From Prorocentrum cordatum (taxonomy: Eukaryota > Sar > Dinophyceae > Prorocentrales > Prorocentraceae): a DNA stretch of 64,000 nucleotides. The stretch's first letter is position 1; each line of letters starts with the position of its first letter. The translations under genes and the position numbers were made by a program. This document shows positions 1 through 14,532 of the stretch, piece after piece. The notes below the pieces were generated by a model. It ran no database searches, was not told the origin of the DNA, and saw only the letters and a list, made by a program, of their open reading frames with translations. The DNA is taken from the NCBI GenBank assembly GCA_963575745.1, contig CAUYUJ010003561.1, positions 6,350-70,349 on the forward strand, written 5' to 3'.

Positions 1-1978
1 CACGCTCGCAAAGCGCGGCAGGCGTGGCATTTCCACGACACCAGGGGGGTGCGCAGGGGGTGCGGTCGCTATCTGCCGCACGCCCGCAAAGCGCGGCAGG
101 CGTGGCATTTCCTCGACACCAGGAGGGTGCGCAGGGGGTGCGGTCTCTATCCGTCGCACGCTCGCACAGGGCGGCAAGCGTGGTAGTTCGTCGACACGGG
201 AGGGGGTGTGCAGTTGGTGCGGTCTGTATCCGTCGCACGCTCGCAAAGCGCGGCAGGCGCGGCATTTCCTCGACACCAGGGGGGTGCGCAGGGGGTGCGG
301 TCTCTATCCGTCGCACGGTCGCAAAGCGCGGCAGGCGTGGCATTTCCTCGACGCCAGGGGGGTGCGAAAGGGGTGCGGTCTCTATCCGTCGCACGTTCGC
401 AAAGCGCGGCAGGCGTGGCATTTCCTCCGCACCGGGGGGGTGCGCAGGGGGTGCGGTCTCTATCCGTCGCACGCCCGCAAAGCGCGGCAGGCGTGGCATT
501 TCCTCGACACCAGGGGTGCGCAGGGGGTGCGGTCTCTGTCCGTCGCACGCTCGCACAGCGCGGCAGGCGTGGCATTTCCTCGACACCAGGGGGGTGCGCA
601 GGGGGTGCGGTTTGTATCCGTCGCACGCTCGCAAAGCGCGGCAGGCGTGGCATTTCCTCCACGCCAGGGGCGGACGCAGGGGGTGCGGTCTCTATCCGTC
701 GCACGCTCGCAAAGCGCGGCAGGCGTGGTAGTGTATCGACAGGAGAGGGGGTGCGCTGAGGGTGCGGTCTCTACCCGTCGCACGTTTGCAAATCGCGGCA
801 GGCGTGGCATTCCTTCGACACCAGGGAGGGGCGCAGGGGGTGCGGTTTCTATCCTTCGCACGCCCGCAAAGCGCGGCAGGCGTGGCATTTCCTCGACACC
901 AGAGGGGGTGCGCAGTTGGTGCGGTCTGTATCCGGCGCACGCTCGCAAAGCGCGGCAGGCGTGGCATTTCCTCGACACGAGAGGGGGTGCGCTGGGGGTG
1001 CGGTCTCTATCCGTCGCACGCTCGCAAAGCGCGGCAGGCGTGGTAGTTCATCGGCACGAGAGGGGGTGTGCAGTTGGTGCGGTGTGTATCCGTCGCACGC
1101 TCGCACAGCGCGGTAGGCGTGGCATTTCCTCCACACCAGGGGGGGTGCGCAGGGGGTGCGGCCTCTATCCGTCGCACGCTCGCAAAGCGCGGCAGGCGTG
1201 ACCATTTCCTCGACCACCAGGGGGGTGCGCAGGGAGGGCTGCGGATGTGTATCCGTGCACGCCTGGCAAACGCGCAGCGTGGCATTTCCTCGGACACAAG
1301 CGGGGGTGCGCAAGTAGGTGCAGGTCTGGTCTATCCGGCGCACGCTCGCAAAGCGCGGCAGGCGTGGCATTTCCTCGACACCAGGAGGGTGCGCAGGGGA
1401 TGCGGTCTCCATCCGTCGCACGCTCGCAAAGCGCGGCAGGCGTGGTAGTTCATCGACACGAGAGGGGGTGCGCAGTTGGTGCGGTCTGTATCCGTCGCGC
1501 GCTCGCACAGCGCGGCAGGCGTGGCGTTTCCTCCACACCAGGGGGGGCGCAGGGGGTGCGGTGTGTATCCGTCGCACGCTCGCAAAGCGCGGCAGGCGTG
1601 GTAGTTCATCGACACGAGAGGGGGTGCGCACTTGGTGCGGTCTGTATCCGTCGCACGCTCGCACAGCTCGGCAGGCGTGGCATTTCCTCCACACCAGGGG
1701 GGGTGCGCAGGGGGTGCGGTCTCTATCCGTCGCACGCTCGCAAAGCGCGACAGGCGTGGCATTTCCTCCACACCACGGGGGGTGCGCAGGGGGTGCGGTC
1801 TCTATCCGTCGCACGCTCGCAAAGCGCGGCAAGCGTAGCATTTCCTCGACACCAGGGGGGGTGCGCAAGGGGTGCGGTCTCTATCCGTCGCACGCTCGCA
1901 AAGCGCGGCAGGCGTAGCATTTCCTCGACACCAGGGGGGGGTGCGCAGGGGTCGCACGCTCGCAAAGCGAGGCAGGCG
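1..1978. repeat. 78-bp minisatellite, about 25 copies
   Basis: Units of 78-79 bp begin CACGCTCGCAAAGCGCGGCA and run without spacers from the window edge to about 1978. Two subtypes alternate irregularly: one with CATTTCCTCGACACCAGG, the other with TAGTTCATCGACACGAGAG. Because 78 is 26 codons, several frames stay open on both strands and produce Arg-rich 26-residue repeats. I regard these as by-products, since no frame is favoured and single-base length changes occur between units (for example near 500 and 1200). The array continues beyond the left edge. Confidence 0.93.
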
Positions 1979-2107
1979 TAGCAGTTCCGCGGCAGGCAAA
2001 CACATAAGACTCAAATCAAGTATGTGGGGTTTCTCGGTAGCGTAATTTATGTCCTTTTTTGGGGGGGGGGAGGGGGGGGCGCCAGGAGAAACAAAAAGGC
2101 AGCAGAG

Positions 2108-2512
2108 AGGTAGGAGGAGGGGGAGAGGGAGGAGGAGGAGGAGGCGGAGGAGGAGGAGGACGACGACACAGAGCAGAGTTTGCACAGAAACAGTCGCGAA
2201 CTCAGCGCGAAAGCCTCGCGCGCGCGCTTTGGAACCACAGGGACTCCACAATCCCCCGTTCTCGAGGAGGAGGAGGAGGACGAAGAGGATATGTTTGAGG
2301 AGGAGGAGGAGGAGGAGGAGGAGGAGGTGGAGGATAATGATGCTGATGATGCAGATGATGATGCTGCCGATGATGCAGATGCTGATTCTGAGGATGATGC
2401 TGATGAGGAAAAGGGGGAGGAGGGGAGGAGGAGGGGGAGCAGGAGGATGAGGAGGAGGAGGAGGAGGACGAAGGGGAGGAGGAGGAGGAGGAGGAGGAGG
2501 AGGAGGAGGAGA

Positions 2513-2588
<76 letters not shown>

Positions 2589-3328
2589 CGAGGAGGAGGG
2601 GAAAGGGGGGAGAGGAAGGTAAGGAGGAGGAGGCGGAGGATGCGGATGCGGATGCGGATGCGGATGCGGATGTGGATGATGATGATGATGCTGATGATGA
2701 TGATTATGATGATGGTGATGCTGATGCTGATGATGCTGATGATGATGATGATGATGATGACGATGGTGCTGATGATGGTACTGATGATGATGCTGAGGAT
2801 GATGATGATGATGATGCTGCTGCTGATGATGATGCTGATGATGATGTTGATGAGTATGCTGATGATGGTGATAATGAGGAGGAGGAGGACGAGAAGGACA
2901 AGCAGGAGGAGGAGAAGGAGGAGCAGGAGGAGGAGGAGGAGGACGAATAGGAGGATAAAGAGGAGGAGGACGAAGAGGATGAGGAGGAGTAGGAGGGGTA
3001 GGAGGAGGAGGAGGAGGAAGAGGAAAGGACGGAGGAGGAGGAGGAGAAGGGAGAGGAGGAGCAAGGAGGAGGAGGAGGAGGAAGATGAGTAGGAGGGGAC
3101 GGAGAGTAGGAGGACGGAGCGGAGTAGGAGAGGAGGAGGAGGAGGAGGAGGAGGAGGAGGAGGAGGAGAAATAGGAGGAAAAGGAGGAGGAGGAAGAGGA
3201 GGGGGAGGAGGAGGACGAGGAGGAGGAGGAGGAGGAGGAGGACGAGGAGGAGGAAAAGGAAGAGGAAGAAGAGGAGTTGGAGAATGATGATGAGGATGAG
3301 GATGAGGATGAGGATGAGGATGAGGATG

Positions 3329-3391
<63 letters not shown>

Positions 3392-3433
3392 CTGATGATG
3401 ATGATGAGGAGGAGGAGGAGGAAGAGGAGGCCC
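2108..3433. repeat. Purine-rich GGA/GAT trinucleotide tract
   Basis: Blocks of (GGA)n and (GAT)n interrupted by short variants. They include a pure GAT run at about 2515-2586, a hexameric GATGCG run at about 2637-2672 and a second GAT run at about 3330-3390. The opposite strand gives Ser, Pro or His homopolymers that I do not believe are genes. Confidence 0.93.
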
Positions 3434-3688
3434 CGAAGAGTGACAAATGCACTGCGCAGCCCATGCAAACCGAACCGCGAGGTACCGTGTGGAAAACTCG
3501 GGGGTCGCACGTTCCATGTGGGGCCGAGCACTGCTTGCGAACGCATTCGTGAAGTCATGCGCGTTCGCGATGTACCGAAAGCCCTCCTTCTTCAACCTCT
3601 CTCCCATGCTCCCCTGGACGACCAGAGCTCATTCCCGACGGCGAAGCCCCGCGGAACCCCCTTCTGGGCCATGGCCCCAGGCGCCCAG
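3434..3688. other. Unassigned spacer
   Basis: Complex sequence between two GGA tracts. No domain-bearing reading frame or RNA gene was recognised. Confidence 0.4.
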
Positions 3689-3845
3689 GAGGAGGAGGGG
3701 GAGGAGGAGGATGAATTGGAGGAGAAGGAGGAGGAAGAGGAGGGGGAGGAGGAGGAGGAGGAGGAGGAGGAGGAGGAGGACGATGATGACGAGGAGGAGG
3801 AGGAAGAAGAGGAGTTGACGAGGAGGAGGAGGAAGAAGAGGAGTT
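3689..3845. repeat. GGA/GAC microsatellite
   Basis: Imperfect (GGA)n with GAC and GAT variants. It ends in a repeated stretch containing GAGTTGACGAGGAGGAGGAA. Confidence 0.9.
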
Positions 3846-4186
3846 GGCCCCAGGCGTCCAGGATTTGCCGAAGGGGTCGAAAAGGTGGGGGTCCCTGGGG
3901 TTCTGCCGCCAAGCCGAGGACGGAGAACACCGCGGCTACGATTCCAGAGTGCAGGGACCTGACCGCAGGTGCGAATTAATGCAAGACCAGACACACCAGC
4001 AGCTCCGTCCTGGAAGCCACGGAGATCGCGAGGGCATCGATCGGCCCCCACACCCAAATACTGAGATTCCCGACTGCGCCGGGGGAAAAAAGGGCGAGCC
4101 ACCAGAGCGACCATTCAGGGGGGCCCGCCGCTTGCCAGCTTCTGCAACGCGGTATCTGGTAGCACGTAAATCGCGCTTGATATTAG
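3846..4186. other. Unassigned spacer
   Basis: Open frames of up to about 130 codons exist on the plus strand, but their composition is not distinctive and I recognise no family. Confidence 0.35.
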
Positions 4187-4343
4187 GCCGAGCCTGTCCC
4201 CCTACAGGGGGGTTTCGGGCGAGAATTGTTTAAAAGCTCGAAACATACTCGAACAATGCTCACCCATAATCAAAACATCGCCCCCCATAATTTTTTGGCA
4301 AAACTATTTTTGAGTATTCCTCCTGCAGGGGGACAGGCCCGAC
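4187..4343. mobile_element. MITE-like foldback element, 157 bp
   Basis: Terminal inverted repeats of 22 bp: GCCGAGCCTGTCCCCCTACA at the left matches, with 3 mismatches, the reverse complement of the right end at 4322-4343. The interior is AT-richer than the surroundings and has no coding capacity. One end recurs alone at 50472-50514 (TATTCCTCCTG then GGACAGGCCCGAC), which indicates a dispersed family. No target-site duplication is clear. Confidence 0.6.
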
Positions 4344-4448
4344 TCAAGCGTAGCAGCACTGTAATGATTATCAAGTAAGGCCACTGGTCCTGGAACGCGG
4401 TCGATCCACTGTGCGCGCCAAGCACTCCTGTCATAAACCGCGCGCGCA

Positions 4449-4541
4449 AACATGCCCCGTGAGAGGAGGAGGAGGAGGAGGAGGAGGAGGAGGAGGAGGA
4501 GGAGGAGGAGGAGGAGGAGGAGGAGGAGGAGGAGGGAGGAG
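4449..4541. repeat. (GGA)n microsatellite
   Basis: About 28 GGA triplets in near-perfect tandem, followed by a GC-rich segment with GCGGCG bias. Confidence 0.93.
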
Positions 4542-6437
4542 GAGAGGGCCTCGCCCTCCGAGGGCCGTGGCGCCGCTTCGGCGTCGACGACGCCCGGCTC
4601 TGCCCGCCGCGGTGGGCGCGCCGGCCGCGCGGGCGGCGGCGTCGCGGGCAGCGCCGGCGGCTGCTCGTCGGCGGGCGGCGGCCCCTCGCAGTGCGTCGGC
4701 GGCGACACGCCCTGAGGCGAGGGCGGCGTTGGCGGCGGGGGCCACGGCGTCGGCGGCGAGGGCGGCCGCAGAGATCCGACGCCCCAACAGAAAATGGTGG
4801 CGGCGGATCTTCGGCAGTGCTTTCGGCCTCCGAGGGCCCTCGCTGGGCTTCGGGACCGTCAAAGAACGACCCGCGACTCCAGGAAAGCGGTCCAGACCTC
4901 TGGGGCCCACGCATCGTAAGAATTGGATGTCTGGGGCGGCGGCGAGCCCCGAGATCCTGGCGTTACCATCGGGCGTCGTCGCCTTCTCTCGGGCTCTGCG
5001 GGACCCTCACACAGGTCGATCTGGCTCGAAGAATTAGTCGAACCTAGGACAGGAGAACATCCCTCAAGAGCACGAGACCCTCCGCCTGTCAAAGCAAACA
5101 GAAAATTCAAGGGTCCCCTCACCAGGATGCACAAAGAACATCCAGCAAACACGAAGAGCACTAGGATCTCCGTGCTGGATACCATATCCCTCGAAAGCGA
5201 TCAAGGAATCATAACCTTACCATCGGTGTTTTTGCGAAGTGGGCCGAATCAAAATGCTCCAGGCATCACTCTTGCCCTGACAAGACATACGCAGTTGAAG
5301 CTGTGCGCATCGCACGGAACGCGCAGCAGCTCTCATGAAAGAATTGCATGCGTGCTCCCACAAGAGAAAGCGCCTCATCCTCTTTAATTGTTCCGACAAA
5401 CCTTGACCGAACGCTAACTTTGCATCGCAACAGATCCGTGATCAAACCGCCGCCTGCTTGAAAGAAACATGAAGAAACCGTGCGCGGCAGTGAACGGTGC
5501 AAACTGGTGTCACCCAACCCATCAATTCTAGTCGCTCGTGCGGCGTTGGCATCAACACGTGTTCACTGATAACCCGCTGCGAGCTCTCGTCCATGATAAC
5601 TATTGGGCGTGCGACGTTCCCCCATCAACTGGCCTTGTCCAATAAACGCGAAACGACAAACGAGGACAGGGGAACAGGCAGGAGGAATAGTGAGCAACAG
5701 GTAGTATGAAGATGAGGCGACAACAAAACAACGGTGAGGAAGAGGGACAGCTGCGAGGGGCGACGACAGCCTGCCGAATTCGGGTGCGTCGCCGCTCCAA
5801 CAGGCAAGCAGAAGGGACGGGGAAATACGAGCATGAGGCGGGGGACGACAACGTGGAGGCACAAATGCGTCGACGAGGGAAGAGGAAGATCCACTATAGA
5901 AAACAGCAGTCCTTGAACAACTGGCAAAATCAAACAAATCCAGACACCGTGGAGCAGAAGAGCTCCCGTTTACAAGCTACAGCGTTTGCGGGTTCTGGGC
6001 CGTCTTGTGGAGATCGCATCGAAAAATCAATACCGCTAGTTGTTCTATGCGGTGGATCTTTGGAGGCTGGTTGAGAGCACCAGGACAGCACCACATTTGT
6101 GATTATGGGAAGCAACGATACTTGGTCGAGAGGATGAGTGGGCGCGACAAAAAAAACGACTGGCTCGGGTGGAGAAACATCGAGCTTGAAGCGGAGACGC
6201 ATCGCAAACATACCGGTCATGACGACTCCGACTTCGAAGCTGCACATGCCGGGGAGGGGTGGGCGAGAAGGCCCCTGTCGGCGACGAGTGGGCGACGACG
6301 GGCCGCTGCGCCCCTCCTGCGCCTATCCTCCCCTGGCGTTGCCCCTGGAAAGACCGGAGGTCCACGTCTCGATGCAGCCATGCCGCCAGATGTCTGGGGA
6401 CTCGAAGTCTGGGGCCACGAGCCCAAAATCCAGTCGA
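4542..6437. other. Long region without recognisable gene
   Basis: GC-rich to about 4900, then more balanced in composition. Frames of 100-210 codons are present on both strands (for example 4411-5037 plus and 4923-5387 plus). Their N-terminal halves are microsatellite translations and I recognise no domain. No RNA gene was recognised. Confidence 0.4.
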
Positions 6438-6640
6438 CGAGTCGGATCGGCGATCGACATGAATCGGGTCGACGGAAATCGAATGCCAAGTCGGGAGACG
6501 TCGAATCGGCCGAAACCAGCAAGTTGGTAGGCCTCCATTGAGGACATCGGGGCCCAAATCGGCATCCGAAGCCGAATCGAATCGGAATCGGAATCCGTCG
6601 AAATCGAATCGAATCGACTCGGAGGAGTCGAAATGAGCCC
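6438..6640. repeat. Degenerate TCGAATCG/GAATCG repeat
   Basis: Clusters of GAATCG, TCGGATCGG and TCGAATC words with irregular 6-12 bp spacing. This is a decayed simple repeat. Confidence 0.6.
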
Positions 6641-6717
6641 TGCCACAGGGAGGCGGCTGGAGCAGCCCAACGCACGTGCGGCTTCGCAGGACAGGAGGGT
6701 CGAGCAAGTCCACTGCG

Positions 6718-6787
6718 CATCCTCCTCCTCCTCCGCCTCCTCTTCTTCTTCTTCTTCCTCCTCCTCCTCCTCCTCCTCTTCGTCCTC

Positions 6788-6828
<41 letters not shown>

Positions 6829-6897
6829 ACTCGTCCTCGTCCTCGTCCTCGTCCTACTCCTCCTCCTCCTCATCCTCCTCCTCCTCCTCCTCGTAGA
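6718..6897. repeat. (TCC)n/(TCG)n microsatellite
   Basis: Pyrimidine trinucleotide run with alternating CCTCCT and CGTCCT blocks. Confidence 0.92.
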
Positions 6898-7153
6898 CGT
6901 TCGAGAGAACAGCGGGTTTCCTCGCACGCGTAGCCTCCCTCTCCCTGCCTTTGGGCTCAGGGCCGCTTGCGGCCTCTGCAGTATCTTTTGGAGGTGGGCG
7001 GGCGGGGCCATAGCGCGCTGGCCCAGTCGGGGGAATAAGGGGCAAACAAACCTCCCTCGCTTTTGACCACCCTCGCTTCCAAGAGATACCAAGCGATGCC
7101 AAACTACGGCCTGTACTGGTCAGGCCGCTTGACGGGGAGGCGCGTGGTATGAC

Positions 7154-9436
<2,283 letters not shown>

Positions 9437-9790
9437 CTCGCTGAAGGGTGCCCCAAGACGGCCTCAAGACGCCCCCCAAAGGCTCCCCAAAGCCCCCCAG
9501 AGGCACCCAAGACGCCCCAAGAGGCCTCGGCGAGAAAACCAACATCATTGGTTTTACCAAGGGGGGGACCTATTGTACTGCGGCCCCACTTTGATCGATT
9601 TCCTCCAATATTGCCCCATGATGAGCCCCGAGGCTTCCAAGGGTGCCCCAAAACGGCCCCAAGAGGCGCCCAGGAGGCCCCAAGAGGCCCCCAAGAGTCC
9701 CCCAAGGGTCCCCCAAGAGGCTCCCAAGAGGCTTCCCAGAGACACTCAGAATGCCCCAAGAGGCCCCCAGGACTGCCAAGAGACCCCTAC
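9437..9790 (-). repeat. CCTCTTGGG-type degenerate array
   Basis: Reading the minus strand, words such as GGGGCCTCTTGGGGCC recur every 12-18 bp at 9440-9540 and 9625-9790, separated by about 85 bp of complex sequence. The same array type recurs at 17.6, 18.0, 18.3, 50.1, 56.6 and 61.7 kb. Confidence 0.75.
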
Positions 9791-9879
9791 GACGCCCGAA
9801 GAAGACTTCAAGGAACTCTCGAAGAAATCCGAATATATTCCGAGATGCATCCAGGAGGTTTGTGGTCTTTCTGCTCGCC

Positions 9880-10018
9880 CTCCTCCTCCTCCTCCTCCTC
9901 CCCCTCTTCCTCGTCCTCATCCGCCTATTCCTCCTCCTTCCTCTCCGTACCCCTATTCCTCCTCCTCCTCCTCCTCCTCCTGCTCCTCCGATTCCTCGTC
10001 CATCCTCCTCCTCCTCGA
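9880..10018. repeat. (CTC)n microsatellite
   Basis: Imperfect CTC triplets with TTC and CGT interruptions. Confidence 0.85.
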
Positions 10019-10044
10019 GGTATGACGTCTTACCTAGCCCTTTA

Positions 10045-10115
10045 TTCCATTGCATGCTCCTCCACATCCCTGATCAAGGCAACTTGTCTGGGCATCGTTC
10101 CTGGATGGGCAGGCG
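10045..10115. repeat. Short dispersed repeat shared with 44758-44838
   Basis: Contains GCATGCT, then CCTGATCAAGGCAACT, then TCCTGGATGGGC. These align with GCATGCT, CCTGACCAAGGCAACT and TTCTGGATGGGC near 44.8 kb in the same orientation. Function unknown; it may be a fragment of a larger element. Confidence 0.5.
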
Positions 10116-10159
10116 GGGATACGCGAAACACCTATAATATTGCAGCGAGCGAGGCAAGG

Positions 10160-10545
10160 TCGAGAGAAAACGGAAGCAGAGAGGAGAAGGAGGAGGAAGT
10201 GGATGAAGAGGAGGAGGAGGAGGAGACTGAGGAGGAGGAGGATGAGAACGAGGAGGAAATGGAGGAAGAGGAACAGGAGGATGAGGATGAGGATGAGGAG
10301 GAGGAGGAGGAGGAAGAAGAGACTGAGGAGGAGGGAGAGGAGGAGAGGGAGGAGGAGCAGGAAGTGGAGGAGGATGAGGCTGAGGAGGAGGAGAAAGATG
10401 AGGAGGAGGAGGAGAAGGAGGAGGAGGAGGAGGAGGAGGAGGAGGAGGAGTCGGAGTCGGAGTCGGAGTCGGAGGAGGGAGGAGGAGGAGGAGGAGGAGG
10501 AGGAGGAGGAGGAGGAGGAGGACGGAGGCGGAGGGAGGCGGAGGG
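10160..10545. repeat. GGA-rich microsatellite
   Basis: Imperfect (GGA)n with GAT, GAC and TCGGAG interruptions (GGAGTC run at about 10447-10475). Plus-strand translation is Glu-rich and not credible as a gene. Confidence 0.92.
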
Positions 10546-10744
10546 AGGAGAAACGAAGGGGGTTTACGTGTCCCCCTGGGACCAAGCAGCATCTTTGGAA
10601 GCCAGTGGCTTTGACGAGACAGATCGAGGGGGGCAGAGGGCACCTTCCGAAAACCGAGGGCACCTCCACATCACGGATCGAACAAAGCGCAGAACAAATC
10701 CGAATCATCCGCGTACGGAAGGAAGAGAGAACGCGCCCGTCGCA

Positions 10745-11145
10745 CACTCTCAAAGGTGAGGGGTCCCCCTTAGCTTTCCCCCCTTGGACCTCCTCTGCCC
10801 GAAGCTTCCCCTGCCCCCCTACTTGTCCACCCCGCCCCTCGGAAACTGCCCTCCCTTTCCCCCCTCCGCGCTCCCGAAGCTACCCCTCCTCACCCCCTTC
10901 TTTGACCACTTCCTGCCAAAAGCCCCCCCTTCCCCCACCTTTTTCCGCCCCTCGGAGGCTAACCCCCCTCCCCCCCTTTCGCGCTCCGGAGGCGAATTCC
11001 CCCTCCCCCCGTTTCCACAGGGGGTGGGGGCGTAGCTCCCCTCCCCTCTTGAACACCCCCTGCCGGAAGCCGCCCCCCCCCCCCTTCCCCCCTCTCCCCC
11101 CCTGTTGGGCTAAAGGGGGGCTTGGAAGCCCCTTTTCCTTTGGCT
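10745..11145. repeat. Left C-run module bordering the 18-bp satellite
   Basis: Tandem, degenerate units of 45-75 bp built on CCCCCCTT runs and words like GAAGCTTCCCC or GGAAGC. They are related in inverted orientation to the G-run modules at 13610-13985. Confidence 0.65.
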
Positions 11146-13595
11146 GACGGAAAAAGCGCCGAAGACCAAAAGGGCGCCGAAAACAAAAACAACAGAGCGC
11201 CCACCGAAAACCGAAAGGGTGCGAAAACCAGAGGCGCGCCGAAAACCGAAGGAACGTCGAAAACCGAAAGGGCACCGAAAACCGAAGACGCGCCACAAAC
11301 CAAGAGGGCGCCAAAAGCCAAAGGCGCGACGAAAACCAAAGGGGCGTTGAAAACAACAAGGGCGCCGACAACCAAGAAGGGGCCGAAAAACCACAGAAGC
11401 GCGCGCCGAAAAGCAGTGGGGCGCTGAAAATCAAAAGGCGCCGAAAACCAAAAGAACGCCGAACACCAAAGAGGCGCCGAATGATTAAAAAAGCTCCGAA
11501 AGCCAGCAGGGCGCCGAAAACCAAAGATGCACCGAACACAAAAAGAGCCACCGAAAACCGAAAGGAGCGCCAAAAACCAAAGGCGCGCCGAAAACCAAAG
11601 GAACGCCGAAATCCAAAGGGCGCCGAAAACCGAAGGTGCGCCGCAAACCAAGAGGGGGCCGAACACCAAAGGAGCGCCGAACACCAAAGGAGCGCCGAGC
11701 ACCTCAGGGGCGCTGGAGAAAACCAAAAGGGCGCCGACAACTTAAAGGGAGCCCGAGACCAAACAAGCGCCGAAAACCAAAAGAGCGCCGAAAAGCAAAG
11801 GGTCACCGAACATCAAACGGCGCTGAGAAAACCAACAGAACGCCAAGAAACCAACGAGTTCCCGAAAACCAGCGAAGGCTCCGAAACCAGCGAGGCGCTG
11901 AAAGTAACAGATGCGCCGAAAACCAAAAAGAGCGCCGAAAACCAGAGGGGCGCCGAAAAACCAAGGGGGCGCCGAAAACCTAAGGGTCGTGGAACTTGTA
12001 AAGGACGCCGAAAACCAACAGGGCGCCGAAAACCAATAGGGCGCCGACAACCAAAGGATCGCCAAACACCACAAGGGCCACAGAAAACCGAAGGGGTGCG
12101 AAAACCAAAACGGCGCACCGAGAACCAAAAGGGTACCGACAACCAACACGGCGCCAAACACCAAAGGAGCGAGGGAAACCAAAGGGGCGCTGAAAACAAC
12201 GAGGGCGTTGACAACCAGAAGGGAGCCGACCAACCAAAGAAGCGCCAAAAACCAAACGAGCGCCGAAAAGCAAAGGGGCGCCGAAAAACAAAGGGGCGCC
12301 GAAAACCACAAGGGTGCCGAGAACCAAAGGAGCGCCGAAAACCGAAACGGCGCCCAAAACTAAGGAGGCGCCGAAAACCGAGAGGGCGCAGAAAACCAAA
12401 AGGAGAACGACAACCAAACAAGCGCCGAACACAACAAAAAGGCGCGAAAAATTAAAGATGTGCTGAACACCAACAGGGAGCAAACAACCAAACGGATACC
12501 GAAATCCCAAGGGCGCCGAAAACCAAAGGAGCGCCGAAAACTAAAGGGCGCTCAAAACCACAAGGGCGCCGAGAACCAAAAGAACATCGAAAACCCTAAG
12601 GGCACCGAAAACTGAAGATGCGCTGAAAACCGCAGGGGCGCCGAAAACCGGCGCCGAAAAACAATATGGCGCTGAAAACCAAGAAGGCGCCGAAAACCGC
12701 AGGGGCACCGAAAACCAAAATGGCGCTGAAAAACAAAGTGGCGCTGAAAACCAAGAGGGCGCCGAAAACCAAAGGGGCGCCGAACAATGAAGCGGCGCCG
12801 AAAAACAAAAAAGCGCCGATCACGAAAGGGGCGCCGAAAACCAACGATGCGCCGAAAACCAAAAGGGCGCAGAAAAACCAAAGGGGCTCCGATAAGCAAA
12901 AAGGCGCCGAAAACGAATTGGGCGCCGAACGCAACAGAAGCTCTGAAGACGAAGAGGGTGCCGAAACAAAAACGGCGCCGAAAACTCAAGGGGCGCCGAA
13001 AACCGCAGGAGCGCGAAAAAGAACAAAGGAGCGCCGAAAATCAAATAGGCGCCGAAAACGGAAGGTACGCCGAAAACCACAAGGGCGCCGAGAGCGGCAA
13101 GCACGCCGAAAAAAAAGGGCGCTGAACACCAACAAGGCGCCGAAAACCGCAGGGGCGCCAAAAACGGAAGGCGCGTCGAAAGCCGAAAGGCGCCGAAAAC
13201 CAAAGACGGCTCCGATAACCAGCGAGGCGCCGAAAACCAAAGATGCGTCGAACACCAAAGTGGCGCCGAATTCCGAGAAGGCCGCGGAAACCGAGAATGC
13301 GCCGACAACCAAAGGGGCGCCCGAACCCACGAGGGCGAAAGGGGCGCCCGAACCCAAGAGGGCGCCGAAAACGAACCCTGCGCAGAAAACCAACCAGGCG
13401 CCGAACATCAAAGATGTTCCTGAAACCAAAGGGGCGCCGAAAACCAAGGGAGCGCCGAAAACTCAAGGGGCGCCAAAGGTCAAAGGGGCGCCGAAAACCA
13501 AAGAGGCGCCGAACACCAAAGAGACGCCGAAAACCTCGAGTACGTACAAAACCAACGGGGCGCCGAAAACCAGAGAAGAAAACCAGGTTCGAAGC
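11146..13595. repeat. 18-bp satellite, roughly 130 copies
   Basis: Unit GGCGCCGAAAACCAAAAG with frequent single-base variants. Since 18 is six codons and the unit has no stop in any frame, long open frames arise on both strands (APKTKG-type on plus, FGFRRP-type on minus). I treat them as artefacts. The array is bordered on both sides by G/C-run modules. Confidence 0.93.
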
Positions 13596-13607
13596 CCCAA
13601 CCTTCAG

Positions 13608-13985
13608 CCAGGGCTCCCCAGCTGGAAAAGCCAACAAGGGGAGAAGGGGGGGTTGCTTCGAAAGCCCCCCCCACCTTTGGAAAAGGGGAGCCCGAGCCCA
13701 CCCAGGGGCCCCGAAAAGGAGGGGAGGGGGGGGTTGTAGCTTCCAAGCCCCCTCCTTCCCCCCCTTGAGCCAGTGACCCCCCAGCAACAAAATCCCAACA
13801 AGGAAGCCCCCCCCCCCCTTTGAAAGGGAAGCCCGGGCTGACCCCGGGCCCCGAAAAAGGGGAGAGAGGGGGGGTAGCTTCCAAGCACCCCCCCACGGCT
13901 GAAAAAGTTCAGCAAAAAGGAGGGGAGGGGGGGGGAGCTTTGGAAGCCCACGCCTTTTCCAAGGGAGGGGGGCGGGTAGCTTGAA
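13608..13985. repeat. Right G-run module bordering the 18-bp satellite
   Basis: Four or five degenerate units with AAAAAGGGGAG, GGGGGGG and AGCTTCCAAGC words. They are inverted relative to 10745-11145, so the satellite sits inside an imperfect inverted repeat. Confidence 0.65.
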
Positions 13986-14401
13986 GCTGGGCCCTCTCGT
14001 TCAGTAAGGAGTGTGCGACGGACGCGCTCTTTCGGAAGAAAGCACTCCCCCACGGAACGGAGATCGAAGCACGCCTGTCACGGACGCCGGACCCTTCTTG
14101 AAGCGAGCGGGCAGGGGCGAGCGACGAGGATGACGAGGAGGAACGAGAAGGTTCTGGCTGAAGACCCTGGGAGGGAGGGATGGGGGGGGCAGGAGCGGGA
14201 GCAAGGGCAGGAGGAGAATCATTGCACCTTCCGCTTCGCTCAATCTGTTTGCGACCTAGTCTGGCGACCAACCGAGTTTGATACTACTCGTGCACTCTGA
14301 GGAATTTTTCCTAGCAGGTCGCTGTCGTCAGAAAGGACGGCGCTCGCTCGCCTACGTCGGGACAACTGGTATAATCTACGTTTTATGGTACACACATTTT
14401 T
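13986..14401. other. Unassigned spacer
   Basis: No gene, repeat or RNA recognised. Confidence 0.35.
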
Positions 14402-14532
14402 GAGGTCCGCGCGGATTCCCTGGATCGGTCGTGGACCCCTCCATGGCGCGCGGAGCGTGCCAGGGGCGACACTGCAGGCGCCCCAGAGGGGGCTCCACCG
14501 ACTGCCCGGTCAAGAAATCCACGCGGAGCTCC
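14402..14532. mobile_element. 130-bp foldback element, copy 1
   Basis: Left arm GAGGTCCGCGCGGATTCCCT is matched by the inverted right arm ending GCGGAGCTCC at 14532. The loop half carries TGGCGCGCGGAGCGTGCCAG. Same family as 15139-15268, 52573-52701 and 54461-54588. This copy is the most diverged. Confidence 0.75.

Noticed and set aside
1802-3607. Long minus-strand frame rich in His, Pro, Ser and Ile homopolymers (about 600 codons)
   Set aside because: It is the translation of GGA/GAT microsatellites running into the 78-bp minisatellite. There is no domain, and all frames look equally repetitive.
11481-13739. Several 180-360 codon frames on both strands with APKTKG or FGFRRP repeats
   Set aside because: The 18-bp unit lacks stops in all six frames, so these arise automatically.
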